Source: Stenotrophomonas geniculata ATCC 19374 = JCM 13324 (GTDB lineage Bacteria; Pseudomonadota; Gammaproteobacteria; Xanthomonadales; Xanthomonadaceae). From it: a stretch of DNA of 64,000 nt. Both the position numbers and the translations under genes were made by a program. Positions 37,844 through 48,102 of the stretch are shown one piece after another. The stretch covers positions 1-64,000 of the forward strand of contig NZ_LLXT01000149.1 in the NCBI RefSeq assembly GCF_001431625.1. The letters run 5' to 3'. Numbering within the stretch: the stretch's first letter is position 1; each line of letters opens with the position of its first letter. Below the pieces are notes generated by a model. The model was not told where the DNA came from, did not search any database, and was given only the letters and a program-made list of their open reading frames with translations.

Positions 37844-40252
37844 TCACCACTTGTAGGCGACACTCACATTCGCAGTTGCCTCGCGGTAACCATGGTCGCC
37901 GCGCATCACACCGAAGCCACCCCATGCGCTCAGGCCCGAACGGAATTCCAATCGAGCGCCCGCACTCAGTTCATAACGGTTGCGCGGAATGCCGGCCTTC
38001 AGCACTTCATCATCGAAGGCGATGCCGTTGCCGGCACCATCGCGGTACCAGTTTGCCGCCAGATACGGGCTGACCGAGGCGCCCGCTGCCGAGTGGCCTT
38101 CGCCCTGCAGGCGCAGGCCCATGCGCCCGGACAAGCCGCTGTCGCCCTGCGAGCGCACTACCGTGCCGTTGTTCTCGGTGTGCACATCGATGTTGGCATC
38201 GGTATAGACCAGCTGCAGTTCCGGCTGCACGCTCAGCGCGGTGCTGCCGATCGCACCAATGCCGATGCGGTAACCGGCCTCCAGCGACGACTGCCACAGA
38301 TCCGAGTCGTAACGCTCCTCAGCCAAGCCTTCGCCCTGCACGCGGTTGCGGAACTGGCCGCGTTGCACGCTGGCATCCACATACAGCGCATCGCTGTTCC
38401 AGTTGCCATACACGCCGAGTGCACCACCGTCCACCTTGCCGCGTGCGCTGTAGCCGGTCAGCTGCGAACGCGAAGTGGCGCTGGACTGCGTGATGCTGCC
38501 CATCACGCCCACGCGACCACGGCCGTTATCGAACACACCAACGTCCGCACCCAGCTGCAGGCGCGAGCGGTCCACGCGCAGGTCCAGCTGGTCTTCCACG
38601 GCCGACAGCTTGCTCTGCTTGCCGTCCACGCGGGCCCAGCCACGCACGCCATCGTTGGCGGCCGTGCTGCCGCCGTGGCGGTCACGCCAGCCATGACGCA
38701 GCAGCTGGTCCACCGCGAACTGGTTGGCCAGGTAGGCGCCCGCTTCCGGGCGTAGCACCGGGGTAGGTGGCTCAATCGGGTCAATCGGGTCCACCGGATC
38801 GACGATCGGCTTGCACTGCGGCAGGGTCGGGTCGGCCAGGCACGGGTCCGGCGTGGTCGCCAGTTCCGAGCGCAGATACCAGCCGCCGCTGGTCGCATCC
38901 TTGAACAGGAAGTACTCGTACTGGCCGCCGACCGCGCGGCCCTGCAGGTCGAACTGCGCGTTGGACGCACCGCCCACACGGATCAGCTCGATGCCCTTGT
39001 CGGTTTTTGCACCGGCTCCGCCGGCATTGAGCACGCGCACGTTGGCCTGGCCGTGGGTATCGCCGGCAATGATCAGCTTGTCCGTGGCCGAGGTGTCGTC
39101 ACCGAGATGCGTATTGAACGCCAGCGTGCCGCCGTTGCCGGTGAAGGTATCCATGCTGAGGGTATTGAAGCTGCTGCCATTACCCAGTGCCACGGTACCG
39201 GTGCTGCCCAGGGTGAGGTGGCTGACGTTGCTGTCGCCGGTCATCAGCCAGGTGCTGCCGGTGTCAATGGTGGTGCTGGTGACGTTGAAGAAACGGCCAT
39301 CGATCTGGGCGTTGTTGCGCAGGATCACATCCAAAGTGCCGTTGGTCACTGTGGTGGGATCGAAGGTGACGTTGCCAATCAGGCGCGAATCATCGACCAC
39401 GAAATCGACATCGGTGCGTGCACTGCCGTCGCCTCCATGATCTGACCGGACCAGAAGCAGATTGCCATCGCCCGATATCAGGATCGAGCCATTGGAGACG
39501 TTGATGTCGTAATTGTTGTCTGTCGACGGCATGACGTGGATGGCGGCACCCCGTCCGGACTGCAGTCTGGATGCATTGATGCCAAGTCGAATGGTATCCG
39601 GCGCTCCTCGGCCGCGATTGTTCCACAATAGCGCAGCGACGTTGCTCGCGTTGATGAGTGATCCGTTGCTGATATCCAGGCGCCCTTGCTGAAGACGCGC
39701 GCCGATACCGCTGTTCAGCGCGAAGCCGAAGGCAGGCGCGTCTTCGACCCAGACTGCGGCCGAATCGAGGACCGCCGTGGGTGCGCCTGTGTGTCCACTG
39801 ACCAGGTCGATTCCGATTGAGCGCGTGCGTGTCGGGGTGTGATTATCCTTCATCACGTGAATGGAACTGCCGGGGCCCACTCGCAGTGATGTGTTATCCA
39901 GAAGCACCACTTCGCCATTGATTCTGCTGTTGATCGCATCGAGTGAGGCGCTTCCCTCTAGCTGTATCAATGGTGCTGCAATGGGGTTTGTCGAGACAAA
40001 GGCATTGCGCAATGAGATCTTCGAGGCCGCCGTTGCGCGCAAATGGCGGGTGTGACCGCCATTGACGATCAAGTGTGCGTCGTTGGTCACTTGCCAGTTC
40101 TCAACGTTGTCGCCCTCGACAATCTCCCGGGTGCCAGTGGCAAGACTCCCCGCGAGGGCGGGTGCGGTAGCAAATGCGGACATTGCCAGCAGCAGTCCGC
40201 TGGCAAGTACCCGGCGGGCGGGTATGGTGTTATGGGTGCTGCGAGGGTTCAT
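37844..40252 (-). CDS. Autotransporter with beta-helix passenger and beta-barrel (copy 1)
   Basis: The 802-residue protein has an extended signal region ending FATAPALA, a passenger of about 440 residues rich in short strands and Asn/Ser/Thr/Gly (right-handed beta-helix type), a Cys-flanked spacer with Asp/Pro repeats (PIVDPVDPIDPIEPP), and a barrel of about 270 residues ending SVAYKW with a terminal tryptophan. It should be type V secreted to the cell surface, probably for adhesion or biofilm. ATG 40252 has AAGGAA seven bases before it. The barrel is nearly identical to that of the next gene, while the passengers differ much more. Confidence 0.85.
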   Translation of the reverse strand: MNPRSTHNTIPARRVLASGLLLAMSAFATAPALAGSLATGTREIVEGDNVENWQVTNDAHLIVNGGHTRHLRATAASKISLRNAFVSTNPIAAPLIQLEGSASLDAINSRINGEVVLLDNTSLRVGPGSSIHVMKDNHTPTRTRSIGIDLVSGHTGAPTAVLDSAAVWVEDAPAFGFALNSGIGARLQQGRLDISNGSLINASNVAALLWNNRGRGAPDTIRLGINASRLQSGRGAAIHVMPSTDNNYDINVSNGSILISGDGNLLLVRSDHGGDGSARTDVDFVVDDSRLIGNVTFDPTTVTNGTLDVILRNNAQIDGRFFNVTSTTIDTGSTWLMTGDSNVSHLTLGSTGTVALGNGSSFNTLSMDTFTGNGGTLAFNTHLGDDTSATDKLIIAGDTHGQANVRVLNAGGAGAKTDKGIELIRVGGASNAQFDLQGRAVGGQYEYFLFKDATSGGWYLRSELATTPDPCLADPTLPQCKPIVDPVDPIDPIEPPTPVLRPEAGAYLANQFAVDQLLRHGWRDRHGGSTAANDGVRGWARVDGKQSKLSAVEDQLDLRVDRSRLQLGADVGVFDNGRGRVGVMGSITQSSATSRSQLTGYSARGKVDGGALGVYGNWNSDALYVDASVQRGQFRNRVQGEGLAEERYDSDLWQSSLEAGYRIGIGAIGSTALSVQPELQLVYTDANIDVHTENNGTVVRSQGDSGLSGRMGLRLQGEGHSAAGASVSPYLAANWYRDGAGNGIAFDDEVLKAGIPRNRYELSAGARLEFRSGLSAWGGFGVMRGDHGYREATANVSVAYKW

Positions 40253-40588
40253 GCACTTTTCCTTTTCGGGGTATGGGAAAAGGACATTGGCTGTTGCGTT
40301 CATGGCCCAATTGATGCCGCCCTTCAGGGCGACGACCACGCAGATGCTGGCGGCATAGCGGCCAATGTCCGAATCGGCCGCAAGTGTCGTTGCGCAACCT
40401 TCAACATTCCATGAGATTAGTTGCAAAAACCCGCTTCTATCGCACTGTTGGAGGTGCCAGCCTTGAAGATCTATAGCGAGCGATCATTTGTATGATTCCA
40501 GCGCAGCATCACGGCAAGTTGGCGGGCGGCGTGAATGCCTCGTATCGCCCACGAGTGAGCGCTTTCGCGTCGGTTCTACTCCTGGGTA
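40253..40588 (-). promoter_or_regulatory. Upstream region of autotransporter copy 1
   Basis: This 336-base spacer has no gene. It contains CCATGAGATTAGTTGCAAA at 40409-40427, 17 of 19 bases the same as a site upstream of copy 2 at 43142-43160, and at a similar distance (156 versus 162 bases) from the start codon. A shared regulator or promoter element is likely. Confidence 0.55.
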
Positions 40589-42979
40589 TCACCACTTGTA
40601 GGAAAGATTCAAATTTGCGGTCGCCTCGCGGTAACCATGGTCACCCCGCATCACACCGAAGCCACCCCATGCGCTCAGGCCCGAACGGAACTCCACACGC
40701 GCACCTGCGCTCAGCTCATAGCGGTTACGCGGAATGCCAGCCTTCAGCACCTCGTCATCGAAGGCGATGCCACTACCAGCGCGATCGCGGTACCAGTTTG
40801 CCGCCAGGTACGGGCTGACCGAGGCCCCCGCGGCCGAGCGCGATTCACCCTGCAGGCGCAGGCCGGCACGGCCGGACAAACCGCTGTTGCCCTGCGCACG
40901 TACCACGGTGCCGTTGGTTTCGGTATGCACGTCGGTCTTCGCGTCGGTGTAGACCAGTTGCAGCTCCGGCTGCAGGCTCAGCGCGGTGCCGCCGATCTGG
41001 CCGATGTCGAAGCGGTAACCGGCTTCCACCGACGACTGCCAGATGTCCGAGTCGTAGCGCTCCTCGGCCAGGCCCTCGCCCTGCACACGGTTGCGGAATT
41101 GGCCGCGCTGCACGCTGGCATCCACGTACATGGCGTCGTTGGCCCAGTTGCCGTACACGCCCAGCGCGCCACCTTCCACCTTGCCGCGTGCGCTGAAACC
41201 GGTCACGTCCGAGCGCGAGGTAGCACTGCTGCGCGCGGCGGTGCCCATCACGCCGACGCGGCCACGGCCGTCATCGAATACGCCGATGTCCCCACCCAGC
41301 TGCAGGCGCGAGCGGTCCACGCGCAGGTCGAGCTGGTCATCCACCGCACCCAGCTTGCTCTGGGTGGCGTCCACGCGGGCCCAGCCACGGATGCCATCCG
41401 CCGCCGCGGCGCTGCCCTGACGATCGCGGTAGTTGTGGCGCAGCATCTGGTCCAGCGCGAACTGGTTGGCCAGATAGGCGCCGGTCTCCGGGCGCAGGAT
41501 CGGCGGCGGCGGGTCGATCGGATCGACCGGGTCCACCGGCTTGCACTCCGGCAGGGTCGGGTCGACCAGGCACGGATCCGGTGCACCACCCAGTTCCGAG
41601 CGCAGGTACCAGTTACCGTTGGCATCCTTCACCAGGAAGTACTCGTACTGACCGCCCACAGCGCGGCCAACCAGATCGAACTGCGCGTTGGACGCGCCGC
41701 CGATATCGATCAGCTCGATGCCGCGATCGGTCTTCGCACCGGCACCGCCGGCATTGAGCACGCGCACGTTAGCCTGGCCGTTGGCATCGCCGGCAATCAC
41801 CAGCGTGTCGGTCAGCGAGGTGTCGTCGCCCAGCTGGGTGTTGAACAGCAGCGTGCCGCCGTTGCCGGTGAACTCATCCAGGCTGAGCGTGTTGAAGCTG
41901 CTGCCATTGCCCAGCGCGACGGTACCGCTCGCGCCCAGCGTGAGATGGCCGACGTTGCTGTCGCCGGTCATCAGCCAGGTGGCATCGCTGTCGATGCTGG
42001 CAGTGGTGACGTTGATGAAGCGGCCGTCGATCTGCGCCTTGTTGCGTAGGAAGACGTCCAGGCTGCCATCAACCGTTGCGGCATCGAAGCTGACATTGCC
42101 GATCAGGCGCGTGTCATCCACGTTGAAGAGCACATGGCTGGCCCCCGGCGTGCTGCTACCGGTAAGCGAGTCCACCTGCAGCAGATTGCCATTGCCCGCG
42201 ATCAACTGTGCACCGTTTGCCACGGTGATCTCGAAGTCGGCAGCCTCGTCGGCGCCCACGCGGATCGCCGCGCCGCGCCCGGAGCGAATAGTGGAACCGT
42301 CAATACCCAGACGTAGCGTGTCGGGCGTATGGATCGAGCCGTACATCAACACCCCCACGTTGTCGGCGTCGATTTCCGAGCCATTGACGATGTCTACCCG
42401 GCCGTTTTCCATGCGCACGCCCAGACCACTGGACATATCGCTACCGCTTGTCGTGTCCTCCACGCGCACATGGGTGGAATCCAGAATGGACCAGGCGCCG
42501 GCCAAGGGAATGCCGCCGGGGGTGCTGCCCAGCGTCAGGCCGATGCTGAGTGGATTGCTTGGCAGCAGGCCGTCGGCAGCGGTGACAAGAATGCGGCTGC
42601 CGATCAGGTGCGCCGACGAGGAGCCCTGGACCAAGATGCCGCCGCCACGCAACGTGCTGCGTTCCGACTGCAGGCTCGCCGTGCCATCCAGCTCGACAGC
42701 ACGCTGGTAGGAGCCGCTGCGGTTGATGGTGGCATCTGACATGTACACGAGTGAATCAACCGCACGGATGCTGTTGGTCTGCCCACCGACCACTGTCAAC
42801 ACCGCGTTGTTGCGCAGTGTCCACTCTTCAATCGGGTCGCCGTTGTCGACCAACCCAACGGTACCGTCCAGATCACCGGCCCAGGCGCCGGCCAGCGGCA
42901 GCATGCAGAGTGCGAGGACGATTCCACGCGCCAGCGGGCGTTGATGAGGATGAGCAGTGCGGGTGCGATGACGGTTCAT
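40589..42979 (-). CDS. Autotransporter with beta-helix passenger and beta-barrel (copy 2)
   Basis: The 796-residue protein starts MNRHRTRTAHPHQRPLARGI and has a signal region ending AGAWA. The passenger of about 430 residues is rich in short strands (STLRGGGILVQGSSSAHLIG). A Cys-flanked VDPVDPIDPPPP spacer follows, then a barrel (ANQFALDQMLRHNYRDRQGS to ATANLNLSYKW) ending in tryptophan. ATG 42979 has AAAGGA just upstream. It is a tandem paralogue of copy 1 with near-identical barrel and late passenger (LVIAGDANGQANVRVLNAGG), which points to duplication followed by gene conversion or passenger diversification. Confidence 0.87.
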   Translation of the reverse strand: MNRHRTRTAHPHQRPLARGIVLALCMLPLAGAWAGDLDGTVGLVDNGDPIEEWTLRNNAVLTVVGGQTNSIRAVDSLVYMSDATINRSGSYQRAVELDGTASLQSERSTLRGGGILVQGSSSAHLIGSRILVTAADGLLPSNPLSIGLTLGSTPGGIPLAGAWSILDSTHVRVEDTTSGSDMSSGLGVRMENGRVDIVNGSEIDADNVGVLMYGSIHTPDTLRLGIDGSTIRSGRGAAIRVGADEAADFEITVANGAQLIAGNGNLLQVDSLTGSSTPGASHVLFNVDDTRLIGNVSFDAATVDGSLDVFLRNKAQIDGRFINVTTASIDSDATWLMTGDSNVGHLTLGASGTVALGNGSSFNTLSLDEFTGNGGTLLFNTQLGDDTSLTDTLVIAGDANGQANVRVLNAGGAGAKTDRGIELIDIGGASNAQFDLVGRAVGGQYEYFLVKDANGNWYLRSELGGAPDPCLVDPTLPECKPVDPVDPIDPPPPILRPETGAYLANQFALDQMLRHNYRDRQGSAAAADGIRGWARVDATQSKLGAVDDQLDLRVDRSRLQLGGDIGVFDDGRGRVGVMGTAARSSATSRSDVTGFSARGKVEGGALGVYGNWANDAMYVDASVQRGQFRNRVQGEGLAEERYDSDIWQSSVEAGYRFDIGQIGGTALSLQPELQLVYTDAKTDVHTETNGTVVRAQGNSGLSGRAGLRLQGESRSAAGASVSPYLAANWYRDRAGSGIAFDDEVLKAGIPRNRYELSAGARVEFRSGLSAWGGFGVMRGDHGYREATANLNLSYKW

Positions 42980-43326
42980 GGTCTTGTCCTTTCTGGGAAA
43001 GAGTCGACACAGGGAGTCGTTCAGGTGCTCGTTCACGGATGTGGCCTTTTCGACCTGTTCGCGTGAAGCGCGCGTGATGAGCCTAACCAGGCAACCTGTG
43101 TCTTGATCGGCACGAATTCTGGCCGCGGGCACGGCGCCGGCCCATGCAATTAGTTGCAAAGCGCTGGCCGTCTGGACGATCGGGTCGGCCGATGTTCAGC
43201 ACAGTGAATCCGGTCCATATTTGGGCGCGACAGGACGACGCAGCGGCTGCGGTATGCAACCAATTCGATAGGCGCCATTGCGGCCGCTTCCTACGGTATG
43301 GGCCCTTCCATTGGAGCGTCCCCCGC
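42980..43326. promoter_or_regulatory. Divergent region between autotransporters 2 and 3
   Basis: This 347-base spacer serves both directions. The minus-strand site CCATGCAATTAGTTGCAAA (43142-43160, plus-strand reading) matches the one upstream of copy 1. A related plus-strand site GCAACCAATTCGATAGG starts at 43256, 55 bases before the ATG of the third gene. I see no clear sigma-70 promoter or other gene. Confidence 0.5.
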
Positions 43327-46300
43327 ATGCGTCGTGTACTTCCCCGCTCCCATCTGCTTGCCGTGGGGTTGTCCGCCGCCTGGCGTCGTCGGCCGCCATG
43401 GCACAGCAGGTCATCGCCGATGGCGACGAACAGAACCCGGCTGCGGGCGATTACCACACCACTGACCCGGTGGAGCCGGGCAATCCGGGTGGGCATGCGT
43501 TCCTTGCCATCAACGGTGGCAGCCTCATTCCAACGGGACCGGTCAATTTGATTACCGAAGGGCTGCGTGCTGCCGCTGCACGCGCCGAGGGTGCCGGAAG
43601 TCGTATCGAACTGCAGGCGGGTAGCGTCTTGACCTCCGGCTATGGTGCTGCCGGCCTTTCCGCCGCCAATGGCGGCCAGGTTCACGCCAGCGGAACGCAT
43701 ATCGAAACGCGCGGCACGGCAGCGTCGGGGGCGGAAGCGCTGTCCGGTGCGCTGTCACTGGACAACGTGCGGATCACTACCCGTGGCGGGTTGGCCCATG
43801 GCGTCAGCGTGCAGCAGGGGCAGGCAGTAGTGCGCGACAGCGCGATCGAGATTCTTGGCGACCAGTCCAATGGGTTGGACGTGCGTGATGGAACACTGCT
43901 GGCCGAACGTCTGCAGATCGCTGTGGCGGGGGCAGGTCATGGGGTGTGGGCGCAGGGTGGCAGCGATGTCACCCTGCGCTCGGCGCGGATAGATGGCAGC
44001 GGCGCCGGTGCATCGGGCGTGCTGGTGGGGCTGGGCAGCAAGGTGGTGTTGGAAGATGTCGACATCGATCTGACCCACGAGCGCTCCGGAATGGGATTGT
44101 TCGTCGGCGGTGAGCTTGAGATGCGTGGAGGCAGCGTGCATGCACGTGGCGACAACGCCACCGCGGTCAGCTTCGCCACCGGTGGCGGCGGCGTGCTGCG
44201 CCTGGATGGGGTGGAGCTGTCCGGTCACTTCGGCATCCATATGACCGAAGGCGCGGACCTCACCCTGCACGGCAGCCGGCTCGACAGCGTATCGATCGGC
44301 ATCGACATGAACCAGCGCGATGTGGTTGCGCGTGTGACCGATTCGTTCATCACTACTCGCAATGGCGTTGGCATTCGAGTGACGAATGGCGATCTGGTAG
44401 TCGACGGATCGACCATTACGGCCAATGGCACCTATTGGCAGGCGATATCGGTGCTGGGAGGTACCGCGCAGGTTACCGGCAGCCGATTGCGGACCCTTGG
44501 CCAGAATGGTCATGGGTTGTATGCCGAAGGCGGTGTATCTGCTGCACCACTAGCGAACGGCAACATGATCGATATTCTTACCGAAGGCGACGGCGCCATT
44601 GGTGCGATCGCCCGCCTTGGCGGCACCGTACACCTTGCCGACAGCGTGGTGCGCACCACCGGCATCAATTCATACGGTGTGTTGTCGGGGGGCAGGGGCG
44701 AAATGACGCTGGCCAACACCCATGTGCGCACTGAAGGCGAAGGTGCCTGGGCGGCGGTGATCAACGACAACGGCCAGATGAGCATCGACGGCGGCTCGCT
44801 GGTGAGTGCGCAGCACGGTGGCATCTGGTTGCGCAGCAGCCGTGATCCAGTGCTGACGTTGAGTAACGGTGTGGTGGTGTCCGGTGGCAACGGCATCGGC
44901 CTGGCACTGGATGCTGCCGTGGCCGGACGCTTCGACGTGGCGCTGGACGGTGGCTCGCAACTGCACGGCGATATCGTCATCACGCCCGACGACGAAGACG
45001 CCGGGCTGGTGCCGCAGTCCGAGGTGCATGTGCGTCTGGCGGATGGTGCGCTGTGGCAGGGGGCTTCCGATCTGGTGCAGACGCTTGCGCTTGAAAGCGG
45101 CAGCCAATGGACGTTGACCGGCGATGCGACCGTGGGCGAGTTGCAGGCGCGCGACAGCGTGGTGGCGTTGTCCGATGGCAGCGGCCGCTTCAATACGCTC
45201 ACGGTGGAGGGTGACCTGCACAGCGAGGGCGCCACCTTCCTGTTCCAGGGCGCGCTGGCTGGCGATGATTCGGCCATCGACCGCCTGCACGTGCGCGGTG
45301 ATACTTCTGGTGATGCCCTGATTGCGGTGAGGAACATCGGCGGTGTGGGGGCGCCCACTGTGGATGGCATCCAGCTGATCGAAGTGGACGGCACATCGCT
45401 AGCCAGCTATACGCTGACCGGGCGTGCGGTGGGCGGTTCGTACGAGTACTTCCTGTTCCAGGGCGGTCTGGCCGATCCCACCGATGGCCATTGGTACCTG
45501 CGCTCGCAGTGGTTTGATGTCTGCGAGGACGACCCGGCAGCGCCGGGCTGCGTGGTGAACCCAGGCCCGGGTCCGGATCCGGGTGAGGGCGGTGAAGGCG
45601 GGGGCGGCGGCGGAATCGTCGATCCGATCCGGCCGCCGCCGGTGCTGCGCCCGGAAGCCGGTGCCTATCTGGCGAACCAGTCCGCCGCAGTGAACATGTT
45701 CGCGCACCGGATGCATGATCGCACCGGCACCCTAACGGGTGAGCGCACTGCCTGGGCACGCGTAGGTCGTGGCAATGCGGACTTCACTGCGGTGGGTGGC
45801 CAGCTGCCGGTGGATGGCAATACGTCGGTGCTGCAGATCGGCAGTGACCTGCTGCAAAATGGCAATGCCACGTTCGGTGTGATGCTGGGCAATGGCCGTG
45901 CTGACAATCGTGTCGCCTCGGATCTGACCGGCTACACCGCCACCGGCCGCGTGCGTGGTACCGCCGTGGGTGTGTACGGCACCTGGATGCAGGATGCGGA
46001 AGGCACCGGCGGTGCCTATGTGGATGCGACCATGCAGTTCGGCCGCTTCGACAACCGTGTGCAGGGTATCGGTCTGGAGCCGGAGCACTATGATGCGCGT
46101 GTGGCCACTGCGTCACTGGAAGTGGGCCATACCTTCAATGTGTGGCAGGGGGCTGGCAGTGCACTTTACGTGCAGCCGCAGCTGCAGCTGACGTATGCAG
46201 GCTATCGCGCGGATCGCCACGTGGAGAGCAATGGCACGGTTGTCGACCATGCGGATGCAGGTGGCCTGAGCGGGCGCCTGGGCGTGCGCGTGTTCGGTCA

Positions 46301-46553
46301 TGGCACTGCGGGTGGCAACACCGTGCAGCCGTACCTGGGCATGAACTGGCTGCGCGGCAGCGGTACCAGCAGGTTGCAGTTCAACGATGACACGCTGGGC
46401 GCGGATGTGCCGCGCAATCGTTATGAAGTGCAGGCCGGTGCCGAGTTGAAGCTGGGCCAGCGCTGGGGCGCATGGGGCGGGCTGAGCGTACAGCGCGGTG
46501 AGCACGGCTACTGCAACGTGGGTGGCCAGGTGGGCGTGCGCATGGCCTGGTAA
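43327..46553 (+). CDS. Autotransporter 3, frameshifted in the signal peptide
   Basis: The reading frame with the passenger and barrel runs without stops to 46553 and would give about 1075 residues. The natural start is ATG 43327 (GGAG at 43313-43316): MRRVLPRSHLLAVGLSAA, which then runs out of frame at 43379-43380. Adding one C gives LASSAAMAQQ, a perfect signal-peptide end. So one base is missing in the signal peptide, by sequencing error or real mutation; the only in-frame starts for the rest give no signal peptide. The passenger is a beta-helix with a glycine-rich linker (GEGGEGGGGGG), and the barrel ends GVRMAW. The barrel is clearly related to, but diverged from, the two copies upstream. 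Confidence 0.75.
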
Positions 46554-46585
46554 GCGGCAATGCCGGGGTCGGCACGCGGACCCCT

Positions 46586-46714
46586 GTAGAGCCGAGCCCA
46601 CGCTCGGCTCACCGCGCGAAGCGCGGGTGCATCGTGATCTGAACGAAGAGCAGCCGAGCGTGGGCTCGGCTCTACAGGTGCACGCCTTGGTAGCGCCGGT
46701 TCATGCCCGGCCAG
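46586..46714. repeat. SMAG perfect inverted pair plus monomer
   Basis: Positions 46586-46609 and 46652-46675 are exact 24-base reverse complements with GTAG/CTAC ends. A further GTAG unit with a GCCGG..CCGGC core begins at 46690. The cluster fills the space between convergent autotransporter 3 and the FAD oxidase gene and may block read-through both ways. Confidence 0.82.
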
Positions 46715-46716
46715 CA

Positions 46717-48102
46717 TCACACCGGCGGCAGCACCTTGCCCGGGTTGAGAATGCCATCCGGGTCCAGCGCGGTCTTGATCGCGCGCATCGTCACCAGCGT
46801 GGCCGGGCTGAACGCCTGCGCCATGAAATCGCGCTTGGCCAGACCAATGCCATGCTCACCGGACAACGTGCCGCCCAGGGACAGCGTCAGTTCGAAGATC
46901 TTCGGCAGCGCGGCATGCGCGCGTGCGTTCTCGTCGGCATCGTCCGGGTGGTAAAGAATGTTGACGTGCAGGTTGCCGTTGCCGGCATGACCGAAGGTGA
47001 CGATGGTCAGCGCGTACTCGCGTGCCAATGCCTGCACGCCAGCCACCAGTTCCGGAATGCGCGACACCGGTACCACCACGTCTTCATTGATCTTGCCGGG
47101 CGCGACGGTACGCAGTGCGGGCGACAAGGCCTTGCGTGCGGCCCATAGCTGGTCGCGCGCGCGGCCTTCCATCGCCACGTCCAGTTCGATCATGCCGTCG
47201 CCTTCGGCGGCGCTGGCCAGTGCCTGCAGCAGGTAGGGCAGGGTATCGTGGTCACCATCGGCTTCGACCAGCAGCATCGCGCCCGCCTCGGGTACCTCGG
47301 CACCATTGAGGCGCAGCAGCTCCAGGCTGCGGGCGTCCATGAATTCCAGGCGCGTGGGCACCACCGGCTGCGACATCAGGCGTGACACCGCAGCGGCCGC
47401 CGCATCGGCGTCGCGGTACAGCACGCGCAGGCCGGCCTGGCTGACCGGCAGTGGGGTCAGCTTGAGGGTGGCTTCCACGATCAGCGCCAGCGTGCCTTCG
47501 CTGCCCACCAGCAGGTGGGTGAGGTCGTAGCCTGTGGAGTCCTTGGTGTAGGCGCCACCGCAGCGGATCACCTCGCCGGTGCCAGTGACCGCGACCAGGC
47601 CCAGCACGTTGTCGCGGCTGGTGCCGTACTTCACCGCGCGCGGGCCACCGGCGTTGCAGGCCAGGTTGCCACCCACGCTGCAGATCTCCGCGCTGGATGG
47701 GTCCGGCGCCCAGAACAGGCCATGTGGCGCCAGCGCCTGCTGCAGCGTTCCATTGAGCACGCCGGGCTGCACCACGGCGCAGCGATCACCGGCACGGATC
47801 TCCACGATGCGGTCCATGCGGGTGAACGACAGCACGATGCTGCCCGGCAACGGCACGGCTGCACCGGTGGTGCCGGTGCCCGCGCCGCGCGCGACCAGCG
47901 CGACGTGATGTGCACGGCAGGCGCGCACCAGTGCCTGCACCTGTTCGACGCTGGCGGGCAGCGCGACGGCAGCGGGGCGCTGGTGGCGCCAGGAATTGTC
48001 CTGCGCGTTCGCCTCCAGCGCGTTGTCATCCATGCGCCAGCCCTCCGCTCCCAGCAGGGCAGACAGTTCGGCAATCAATGCGGCGGGCAGGGCAGTACTC
48101 AT
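46717..48102 (-). CDS. FAD-linked oxidase of the D-lactate/glycolate (GlcD) type
   Basis: The 461-residue protein has the PCMH FAD-binding region (LVARGAGTGTTGAAVPLPGS, ICSVGGNLACNAGGPRAVKYG) and the GlcD C-terminal domain (HAGNGNLHVNILYHPDD, LSGEHGIGLAKRDFM, DPDGILNPGK). It should oxidise a 2-hydroxy acid such as D-lactate, glycolate or 2-hydroxyglutarate. No GlcE/F partner genes are adjacent, so it is probably a one-subunit enzyme of the D-lactate dehydrogenase or D-2-hydroxyglutarate dehydrogenase group. It starts at ATG 48102 inside a four-base overlap with the membrane protein gene upstream. Confidence 0.85.
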   Translation of the reverse strand: MSTALPAALIAELSALLGAEGWRMDDNALEANAQDNSWRHQRPAAVALPASVEQVQALVRACRAHHVALVARGAGTGTTGAAVPLPGSIVLSFTRMDRIVEIRAGDRCAVVQPGVLNGTLQQALAPHGLFWAPDPSSAEICSVGGNLACNAGGPRAVKYGTSRDNVLGLVAVTGTGEVIRCGGAYTKDSTGYDLTHLLVGSEGTLALIVEATLKLTPLPVSQAGLRVLYRDADAAAAAVSRLMSQPVVPTRLEFMDARSLELLRLNGAEVPEAGAMLLVEADGDHDTLPYLLQALASAAEGDGMIELDVAMEGRARDQLWAARKALSPALRTVAPGKINEDVVVPVSRIPELVAGVQALAREYALTIVTFGHAGNGNLHVNILYHPDDADENARAHAALPKIFELTLSLGGTLSGEHGIGLAKRDFMAQAFSPATLVTMRAIKTALDPDGILNPGKVLPPV

